Part shown: positions 54,674 through 61,541 of the stretch, piece after piece
Layout: each line of letters starts with the position of its first letter
How positions within the stretch are numbered: position 1 is the first letter of the stretch
From: Hyunsoonleella aestuarii
Lineage (GTDB): Bacteria; Bacteroidota; Bacteroidia; Flavobacteriales; Flavobacteriaceae
Direction of reading: 5' to 3'
DNA length: 64,000 nt
Assembly: GCF_006148925.1 (NCBI RefSeq)
Contig: NZ_VAWB01000001.1
Location: 772,001-836,000 of the forward strand
The notes under the pieces: model-generated
Databases searched by the model: none
Told to the model about the DNA's origin: nothing
Seen by the model: the letters and a program-made list of their open reading frames with translations, nothing else
Made by a program: the position numbers and the translations under genes

Positions 54674-56014
54674 TTAAATATCAATTCCTTTAATTTTGTT
54701 AAACAACATAATGGCATAACCATCAGACATCCCAGACACAAAACTACAGGCCGTAAATATTCTTGTGTATAGTGTTTCGTCATATGTTTCAATATTATTT
54801 GGTAATAAATGCAAAACCATTTTATCATAATTAGACGCCTCATTTTGGTAGGCGTTATTTATGGCTGAAATAAATACCTCCAACAAATCCGATAATACAC
54901 GATACCCAGCTATTTCCTTTTCTATAACTTCTTTACTTTGATAAACCTTTTCTATACTTATTTTTATAATATCATTTATTTGAGCCTCATACTTACTTTT
55001 ATCTAATAACGCGGTATTAAATTCTCCTTTTAAAATAAGCTCTTCATTTTTAATAAAAATCTCCACTACTTCATTTATAAGGGTGTTAATCGCCAAAGCT
55101 CTTAAATAACTAACTCGATCCTTAGTATTCTTTAATTCGTGATATTTGCTAGTATTTATCGAATCACGAACCAAATTTATGAGGTATTCTAAAGCAAACT
55201 CTTCTTGAATTAACCCTAGATTAATTCCATCTTCAAAGTCGATAATAGTATAACAAATATCATCTGCTGCTTCAACCAAAAAAGCCAAAGGATGTCTAGA
55301 GAAGCTTAAATCTTGGTCGCTTCGGCTTAGTAATCCTAACTCCTCAGCTACCTCTGCAAACGCTTGTTTATCATTTTGGAAAAAACCATATTTCTTATCT
55401 GCTATATGATTTGTTGGTTTTTTTGGCAGAGATTCTTTAGGGTATTTCATAAATGCGCCTAAGGTTGCATAACTAAGTCTAAGTCCGCCCTCTCTGCCAT
55501 CTCTACTCTCAGTAAGTATTTTAAAACCATTAGCATTCCCTTCAAAATCGCATAAATCTTGATACTCTTTATCGGTCAATTGGCTTCTAAATTGAGCGCC
55601 ATTGCCATTTTTAAAATATTCTCCAATCGCTTTTTCCCCGGAATGACCAAAAGGTGGATTTCCAATATCGTGTGCTAATGCAGCTGCTGCCACAATAGCA
55701 CCAAAATCATTAGATTGATATCCATGAACATTTTGTAAGTGTGGATGCTTTTCTAACAACTTTTGTCCAACCCTACGACCTAAAGAACGCCCAACAACAC
55801 TAACTTCTAAACTATGTGTTAAACGTGTATGTACAAAATCTGTTTTAGATAATGGAATCACTTGTGTTTTATCTTGCAAGCTTCTAAACTCCGAAGAAAA
55901 TATAACGCGATCATAATCTACTTCAAAACCCAAACGGGTTTCATCTTGCTCTTGTCGCAATCGTTTATTGGTGTCGCCAAAGCGTTTTAAAGATAGTAAT
56001 TGTTCCCAGTTCAT
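54674..56014 (-). CDS. dgt: Deoxyguanosinetriphosphate triphosphohydrolase (dGTPase)
   Basis: HD-domain enzyme that cleaves dGTP to deoxyguanosine and triphosphate, balancing dNTP pools. The 446-residue product shows FSSEFRSLQDKTQV, HTRLTHSLEVS (about 62-72) and the HD motif AALAHDIGNPPFGHSGE (about 110-126) with the metal ligands. EAADDICYTIIDFEDG (near 247) completes the site. The long form (about 450) is typical of Bacteroidota. Confidence 0.94.
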   Translation of the reverse strand: MNWEQLLSLKRFGDTNKRLRQEQDETRLGFEVDYDRVIFSSEFRSLQDKTQVIPLSKTDFVHTRLTHSLEVSVVGRSLGRRVGQKLLEKHPHLQNVHGYQSNDFGAIVAAAALAHDIGNPPFGHSGEKAIGEYFKNGNGAQFRSQLTDKEYQDLCDFEGNANGFKILTESRDGREGGLRLSYATLGAFMKYPKESLPKKPTNHIADKKYGFFQNDKQAFAEVAEELGLLSRSDQDLSFSRHPLAFLVEAADDICYTIIDFEDGINLGLIQEEFALEYLINLVRDSINTSKYHELKNTKDRVSYLRALAINTLINEVVEIFIKNEELILKGEFNTALLDKSKYEAQINDIIKISIEKVYQSKEVIEKEIAGYRVLSDLLEVFISAINNAYQNEASNYDKMVLHLLPNNIETYDETLYTRIFTACSFVSGMSDGYAIMLFNKIKGIDI

Positions 56015-56108
56015 AGTCTCTTTTTAAAGCTTGAGCAAGATAATTAAATTCACTTTAAGATGTCAAAATATCTTTCTATATTAAACAGTAATAATGATAT
56101 AAAATCTC

Positions 56109-56186
56109 TTAACATTGAGGTAACATTTTATTGACTGTTGTTTAATAATTACATAACACTATAATTACAACCATAAACTTTCTTTG
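56109..56186 (+). promoter_or_regulatory. Operator array A: six heptamers at 11-bp period plus TTTCTTTGC
   Basis: Heptamers TTAACAT, GTAACAT, TTGACTG, TTAATAA, ATAACAC and ATTACAA start at 56109, 56120, 56131, 56142, 56153 and 56164. All are separated by four bases. The element TTTCTTTG (56179-56186) begins 15 bases after the start of the last heptamer, and the ATG of the small gene is at 56214. The layout is that of PhoB/OmpR-family direct-repeat operators. Confidence 0.6.
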
Positions 56187-56213
56187 CACTGTAAAATAGT
56201 TTTACTTGTATTT

Positions 56214-56597
56214 ATGAAATACTTCTTATTAATAGTGACATTTTTTATTACCGTAGCTACTTTTGCTCAAAACGGTATTATAAAGGGAAACGTGTCTGAT
56301 TTAGAATCAAACAACGAACCATTAATGTTTGCCAAAGTCTCTATAAAGGAAACTGGCGCTGAAACTATGACAGACGAGTATGGCAAATTTCAATTCGAAA
56401 GCCTTCCAGAAGGCACATATACTTTAGTTTATACTTTTGTTGGATATTCAACAAAAGAAGTTGAATTAAATGTAACCTCAAGAGAAACTACATCAATTAA
56501 AACTGGTTTGAAAGCTAATACAATTTCTCTTGAAGAACTCATGCTCACTTTAGCAAGTAATGAAAGTGAAGCAACCCCATTTACTGCCAATAATTAG
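56214..56597 (+). CDS. Stand-alone carboxypeptidase-regulatory-like domain protein
   Basis: A 127-residue exported protein with a signal peptide (MKYFLLIVTFFITVATFAQ) and one carboxypeptidase-regulatory-like beta-sandwich (IIKGNVSDLESNNEPLMFAK through TYTLVYTFVGYSTKEVEL). It looks like the N-terminal domain of the TonB receptor at 56822 cut off from its plug and barrel; the two share NNEPL-FA and YT-FVGY blocks. A terminator follows its stop, so it is complete rather than a broken receptor. An in-frame TTG-type start earlier would spoil the signal peptide. Its role is unknown; its promoter matches that of the receptor. Confidence 0.75.
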   Translation: MKYFLLIVTFFITVATFAQNGIIKGNVSDLESNNEPLMFAKVSIKETGAETMTDEYGKFQFESLPEGTYTLVYTFVGYSTKEVELNVTSRETTSIKTGLKANTISLEELMLTLASNESEATPFTANN

Positions 56598-56615
56598 AAT
56601 AATATAAATTTTATT

Positions 56616-56653
56616 AAAGCAGTTTATACTTTATTAGTGTAAACTGCTTTTTT
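56616..56653 (+). terminator. Intrinsic terminator after the small domain gene
   Basis: GCAGTTTATAC (56619-56629) pairs with GTGTAAACTGC (56637-56647), with one G-T pair, and is followed by six T residues. Confidence 0.85.
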
Positions 56654-56720
56654 GTTTTCTGCATATTCTATTTTCTATGTTAACTAAATGTAACCAATGC
56701 TAAATAGTAGGTTGCATTTC

Positions 56721-56798
56721 ATAACAATTGTATAACACTTTTATTACTGTTCTTTAATCTACAGGTAACACTTTATTCACACTATGTTGGTTTCTTTG
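56721..56798 (+). promoter_or_regulatory. Operator array B: six heptamers at 11-bp period plus TTTCTTTGC
   Basis: Heptamers ATAACAA, ATAACAC, ATTACTG, TTAATCT, GTAACAC and TTCACAC start at 56721, 56732, 56743, 56754, 56765 and 56776. TTTCTTTG (56791-56798) again begins 15 bases after the start of the last heptamer, the same geometry as array A. The receptor ATG is at 56822. Confidence 0.6.
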
Positions 56799-56821
56799 CG
56801 GCAAGAAATTAAAACAAAATA

Positions 56822-59635
56822 ATGAGACATTTTATTGTATTAATACTACTCCTTACCTCGGTTGCATTTAACGCACAAACTGGTTCTGTTAAAGGAAAAT
56901 TAATAGATAAAGAATATAATAATGAACCTTTGGCGTTTGCGAACGTTTTAATAAAAGGCACTACAAAAGGTACAACTTCTGATTTTGATGGATTATATGA
57001 ATTAACCGATTTAGAAGTTGGAAATTATACGCTAATGTTCAGTTTTGTTGGATATGAAACCCAAGAAATTGAAGTAGTAATTGTTGCTGGAAAAGCAACC
57101 GAATTAAATGTAACCATGGGCGCAAGTGCTGCATCCTTAGATGAAGTTGTAATTACGACGACAACTAAGCGAGAAACTGAAACTGCTTTATTATTGGAAC
57201 AAAAGAGAGCGGTTGTAATGAAACAGAGTATTGGTGCACAAGAGCTTTCGCGCAAGGGAGTTAGTGATGCTGCTGGTGCGGTAACTAAAATATCGGGGAT
57301 CTCAAAACAAGAAGGTGGCGGCAATGTTTATGTTCGTGGTCTTGGGGATCGCTATTTAAATACAACATATAATGGCCTTACCCTTCCCGCTAATGATATA
57401 GAAAAGAAGAATATGGATCTTAACCTATTTTCTTCAGATGTTATCCAAAATGTAGGAGTAAGTAAAACCTATGCTGCTAATTTTTATGGTGATTTTGCTG
57501 CTGGAAATGTAGATATTGTTGCAAAAGAGCATACAGGAAAATTTTTCATCGATGCAAGCTTAGGTTCAAATTTTAACTCAAACGCCATAGGGGAAAACTT
57601 TATAAAAAGTGAAGGTACCGGATATTTTGGTTTTTATAACAGATACAGGAATAACCCATACGCTGTTATTTTATCTCATGGTGTAGACCCCCACGGGATT
57701 GACAGTCCAATCGGTATTGAAGGTAGTATTTCGGGAGGAAATTCATGGGAAATTGGAGAGGAATCTAGATTAAGTGTTTTTGCCACAGCTTCCTTTGGTA
57801 GCAAATTTGAATATAGAAGAGGGCAATTTGCCAACGTTACTGCAGCAGCAAACCAAATTTTTCAGGATTCAGAAGAATATGAGTTTTCGCGTAATACAAC
57901 AGCAATGGCAAATATTGTTTATCGTATTAATAGCGATCATAAAATAAAATTCAACTCCTTATTTATTAACGATGCAACTGATGAGGTTGGGCGTTTTGGA
58001 ATTGATGGTCGCGGTTATAACCGTAACACAATTGCAGATAATGATGATTTTGGGTTCTTTACACAAAACGTACAATTTGAACAGGATATGATTTTTGTAA
58101 ATCAAATCTTAGGAACTAGTACATTAAACGAAAAGTTTAAAATAGATTATGGTGTTGGATACAACAACGTATTAGCTCGCCAACCAGACCGTAAACGAAT
58201 TGCTCTTGAGCGTTTTGAAAACACGCTGGACAATGACCTAACTACAAATGCTATTTTCTTTAGAAATGTAGATTTTGACAACCAACGTTATTTTCAGAAC
58301 ATTGAAGATAGTGAATTTAACGCACGTGTTAATTTAAGCTATGAGCAGTCTGAAACTTTAAGGTTCAATTTTGGATACAACGGGCGTATTAAAGAACGTA
58401 CATTTGACAACCAACGTTATGGTTATGAAATAATTAATCCATTAACAGAGATTGCAGATGTTAATAATTTTGACGCCTTCTTTTCAACCGAAAATCAAGG
58501 TACATTATATAACACAAGTGTATTCCGTTCATTACCTGGTTTAGGAAAAGAAAACTTACCAGGTGATTTAGAAAACACATATTCCGGTAATCTAGATGTA
58601 CATGCATTATATGCCGATGCCGTTTACAAAATAGGAGGAAAATGGACACTGGTTCCTGGCTTACGTGTTGAACATTTTAACCAAGAAATTAGTTACGATG
58701 TAATCAACCTTTCATTTAATAATCCTGGTGGTAACCAAGCAAGCGAAACATTTTTCTTACCTAGTTTAAACATAAAATATGCTTTAAACGAAGACCAAAA
58801 CCTACGTTTTTCTGCAAGTAGAACAGTTTCAAACCCAGAGTTTAAAGAAGTTGCACCGTTTGTATATGAGAATGTTACAGACCGTATTGGAGGTAACCCA
58901 GATCTTTTAAATGACCCTGCATTTTCTACTATTATAAACTTAGACTTAAAGTACGAATGGTTTATAAGTAACGGGGAAATATTATCTATAGGTGTTTTTA
59001 ACAAATCCATTAACGATCCTGTAAACCTTGTTTCTGCGAATGATGCAACAGGAACTCAACGTTTCTTTAGAACTGGAGATCGTGCAGATGTTTTCGGAAT
59101 TGAGTTGGAAGCAAGAAAAGGACTAATTGAAAATGAAGACGAAGAGAATGTTTTATCTGCGGGAATGAATATTACCTATACCTCAACAAAGCAAGACTTA
59201 AAGACCGTTTCTGGAACATTTAACACAAACTTTAATAGAGATTCAGATGAATTACAAGGGGCATCACCGTTACTTATTAATGCCGATATAAGTTATAGTC
59301 CAACTTTTGGAGATTATAAGCCTATAGCTAACCTTGTCTTTTCTTATTTCTCAGATCGTATAGATGCTTTAGGATCTGGGCAGTTAGGAAACATCATCGA
59401 AAAAGGTGTGCCTACTTTAGATTTTGTATGGAAAAATACAATTGGCGAAAACTTTGAGATTAATACAAGTGTAAAAAACATATTAAATCCCAGAATCGAA
59501 CGTGTTCGAGAAAATGTATTTTTCGACCCAACGTTGGCAAATGACTTAGGTTTAAATCCAGACCTTTCTGAGTTTGCTCTATCAAGTTACAAAAGAGGAA
59601 TAAACGCGAGTATTCAAATCAAGTATAAATTTTAA
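56822..59635 (+). CDS. TonB-dependent receptor
   Basis: A 937-residue outer-membrane receptor with a signal peptide (MRHFIVLILLLTSVAFNAQ) and a carboxypeptidase-regulatory-like domain (GSVKGKLIDKEYNNEPLAFA, about 20-100). A plug domain follows with KISGISKQEGGGNVYVRGLG (about 156-175), then a barrel ending INASIQIKYKF. There is no SusD. The partner 40 bases downstream is a beta-helix lipoprotein. The operator array upstream points to control by an OmpR/PhoB-type regulator, perhaps in response to a nutrient shortage such as phosphate; that last step is an inference. Confidence 0.93.
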   Translation: MRHFIVLILLLTSVAFNAQTGSVKGKLIDKEYNNEPLAFANVLIKGTTKGTTSDFDGLYELTDLEVGNYTLMFSFVGYETQEIEVVIVAGKATELNVTMGASAASLDEVVITTTTKRETETALLLEQKRAVVMKQSIGAQELSRKGVSDAAGAVTKISGISKQEGGGNVYVRGLGDRYLNTTYNGLTLPANDIEKKNMDLNLFSSDVIQNVGVSKTYAANFYGDFAAGNVDIVAKEHTGKFFIDASLGSNFNSNAIGENFIKSEGTGYFGFYNRYRNNPYAVILSHGVDPHGIDSPIGIEGSISGGNSWEIGEESRLSVFATASFGSKFEYRRGQFANVTAAANQIFQDSEEYEFSRNTTAMANIVYRINSDHKIKFNSLFINDATDEVGRFGIDGRGYNRNTIADNDDFGFFTQNVQFEQDMIFVNQILGTSTLNEKFKIDYGVGYNNVLARQPDRKRIALERFENTLDNDLTTNAIFFRNVDFDNQRYFQNIEDSEFNARVNLSYEQSETLRFNFGYNGRIKERTFDNQRYGYEIINPLTEIADVNNFDAFFSTENQGTLYNTSVFRSLPGLGKENLPGDLENTYSGNLDVHALYADAVYKIGGKWTLVPGLRVEHFNQEISYDVINLSFNNPGGNQASETFFLPSLNIKYALNEDQNLRFSASRTVSNPEFKEVAPFVYENVTDRIGGNPDLLNDPAFSTIINLDLKYEWFISNGEILSIGVFNKSINDPVNLVSANDATGTQRFFRTGDRADVFGIELEARKGLIENEDEENVLSAGMNITYTSTKQDLKTVSGTFNTNFNRDSDELQGASPLLINADISYSPTFGDYKPIANLVFSYFSDRIDALGSGQLGNIIEKGVPTLDFVWKNTIGENFEINTSVKNILNPRIERVRENVFFDPTLANDLGLNPDLSEFALSSYKRGINASIQIKYKF

Positions 59636-59675
59636 ATACAATCAAAAAAACGAACATTTAATTAATACACACAAA

Positions 59676-60839
59676 ATGAAAAAAAACAAATTTCTTTTAG
59701 GTCTTTTAACATTTGCAGCACTTACCATTATTAGTTGTGCAGCAGATGATACTGCTGATGTTATTATTAACCTGGGAGGTTCTGGAGGGACAGATCCATC
59801 TGGTACAGTAATAGGAGGGACATTAACAGCAGATCTTACCCTTAGTACAGGAACAGAGTACAATTTAACTAGTGCTCTTATAGTTCCTGAAAACATAACC
59901 CTAACCATTGAACCTGGAGTCGTTGTTAAAGCTACTACTGGATCTGATGTTTATGTTGCCGTACAGAAAGGTGGTATTATTATGGCAGAAGGAACATCTT
60001 CTAATCCAATTGTTTTTACATCTAACTCTGCTACACCTAACCCAGGAGATTGGGGAGGTCTTATTATATTAGGACGTGCACCAATAAATTCTGTAGTTGG
60101 TGGAGACGCTACTTCTACCTCTGAAATTGGAGGTTTACCTTATGGAGGTAGTATTGTAAATGATAATTCTGGTATTATAAGATACCTACGTATTGAGTAC
60201 TCTGGTGGTGCTGCTGATGCTGCATCAGAAAACAACGGATTCTCATTTTATGCAGTTGGTAACGGAACAACTATTGATTTTATCCAAGCATTTGAAGGTG
60301 CCGATGATGGTGTCGAGTTTTTCGGAGGAACAGTTAATGCCTCTCATATCTCGGTAATTGGAGCACAAGATGATTCTGTAGATTGGACGGAAGGCTTTTC
60401 AGGAACACTAACCGATGTATATATAGAACACAGACAATCTCATGATAAAGGTATTGAAGGGGATGGTTTCAATACTGATATTGGAAATAACTCAAACCCT
60501 GTTTTCTGGAGCGCACCTACCATAAACAACTTAACTATCAATGGGTTAGGGTCTAGCAATGGTAATGAAGCAATCCGTTTGAGAGCAGGTACTCGCGCAA
60601 TATTTAACAACGTATTCATTGAAGGTTTTGAAGAGGGCTTTGACTTAGATGATGAAGAAACAGGAACAGGTGTACTTGCTAATGAAACTGGTGTTACCAA
60701 TATCTCTTTCGATGATGTAACACTTACGCTAAAAAATGATACTAATGGTGCATTTGATGCCAATTCATTCTTTTCTGGTATAGGAAACGGAACAGGAGCT
60801 GATTATAATTCTTGGAATTCAGGTTGGACTAGAAATTAG
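59676..60839 (+). CDS. Beta-helix lipoprotein paired with the TonB receptor
   Basis: A 387-residue lipoprotein (signal MKKNKFLLGLLTFAALTIISC, shown in part; Cys21) with a Gly/Thr-rich linker and a right-handed parallel beta-helix: LIVPENITLTIEPGVVVKA, GDWGGLIILGRAPINS, GTTIDFIQAFEGADDG-type repeats. It probably sits on the outer membrane and may be the surface partner of the receptor just upstream, in the place of SusD. No catalytic residues of polysaccharide lyases were recognised. A bidirectional terminator follows. Confidence 0.8.
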   Translation: MKKNKFLLGLLTFAALTIISCAADDTADVIINLGGSGGTDPSGTVIGGTLTADLTLSTGTEYNLTSALIVPENITLTIEPGVVVKATTGSDVYVAVQKGGIIMAEGTSSNPIVFTSNSATPNPGDWGGLIILGRAPINSVVGGDATSTSEIGGLPYGGSIVNDNSGIIRYLRIEYSGGAADAASENNGFSFYAVGNGTTIDFIQAFEGADDGVEFFGGTVNASHISVIGAQDDSVDWTEGFSGTLTDVYIEHRQSHDKGIEGDGFNTDIGNNSNPVFWSAPTINNLTINGLGSSNGNEAIRLRAGTRAIFNNVFIEGFEEGFDLDDEETGTGVLANETGVTNISFDDVTLTLKNDTNGAFDANSFFSGIGNGTGADYNSWNSGWTRN

Positions 60840-60924
60840 TCTTAAATAATTTAAGAAAAACCTCTTAAGTTATCATGACCCTATTTTAAAAATTACCCCC
60901 AGTTAAAAACTGGTTACCAAAAAC

Positions 60925-60957
60925 AAAAAAACATCACGACAATCGTGATGTTTTTTT
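60925..60957. terminator. Bidirectional terminator
   Basis: AACATCACGA (60930-60939) pairs with TCGTGATGTT (60943-60952) over CAA, with A and T tracts on both sides. It serves both the beta-helix gene and the convergent MORN gene. Confidence 0.85.
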
Positions 60958-60981
60958 GTTTTTCTTATAAGGTTTCGAAAA

Positions 60982-61296
60982 TTAAATAGAAGCTACATTT
61001 TTAGAATAATCAACTTCTTTGATCTTTCCATCAATAATATAAACCCATTTTTTAACTTTTTTTCCTTCTTTGTAGTAGGCAGTAACTATTTTCTCGCCTT
61101 CTTCATTAAAACTGAGCCATTGACCTTGCAGTTTACCATCAGTTGTGTACGAACCTGTTTGACTAACTTCACCATTATCATGGTAATAAACAACATCAAT
61201 TAAATTGGTTTCTTCATTAAGCGTTAATGTTCTTTCTTTTTGACAAAAAGCTAATGATGTGAATAATGCTATGGCTATAATTACTATATTTTTCAT
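60982..61296 (-). CDS. Exported MORN-repeat protein
   Basis: A 104-residue protein with a signal peptide (MKNIVIIAIALFTSLAFCQ) and two or three MORN_2-type repeats (VVYYHDNGEVSQTGSYT, GQWLSFNEEGEKIVTAYYK, KKWVYIIDGKIKEV). Such proteins are often labelled YwqK-like antitoxins, but the signal peptide makes a cytoplasmic antitoxin unlikely and there is no toxin gene beside it. A TATCTTTG -7 box lies on the minus strand at 61328-61335, with 11-bp-period repeats further upstream. Confidence 0.75.
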   Translation of the reverse strand: MKNIVIIAIALFTSLAFCQKERTLTLNEETNLIDVVYYHDNGEVSQTGSYTTDGKLQGQWLSFNEEGEKIVTAYYKEGKKVKKWVYIIDGKIKEVDYSKNVASI

Positions 61297-61327
61297 CTTT
61301 AAATGGGGTTTATTCGTGATTCTATAA

Positions 61328-61383
61328 CAAAGATATGTGGTATTTTACATATAAGCAACGTTTACATAACATTAATTTAACAT
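61328..61383 (-). promoter_or_regulatory. MORN gene promoter with four 11-bp-period repeats
   Basis: The minus-strand -7 box TATCTTTG is at 61328-61335. Further upstream, plus-strand heptamers TTTACAT (61344), GCAACGT (61355), ATAACAT (61366) and TTAACAT (61377) keep an exact 11-bp period like arrays A and B, but in reverse orientation to the gene. Confidence 0.45.
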
Positions 61384-61541
61384 TAAACTCGTAAAAATCT
61401 GGTTATCAATACCTTTACATATTAAATTTATAGAAGAATTAAAAAGTATAATCTAACGATTCTATGATACTGTTAAATCTCTACCTCAAAAATAAACTTG
61501 ACATTCACCTAAGGTCTAATCAACTTTACGTTTAGGGTAAA

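Noticed and set aside
56680-56696. A further TTAACTA/GTAACCA repeat before array B
   Set aside because: Its spacing is 10 bases, not 11, and it is out of register with the six boxes that follow.
60982-61296. MORN protein as the antitoxin of a toxin-antitoxin pair
   Set aside because: It has a signal peptide and no toxin-like gene beside it; the label comes only from the MORN_2 repeat.
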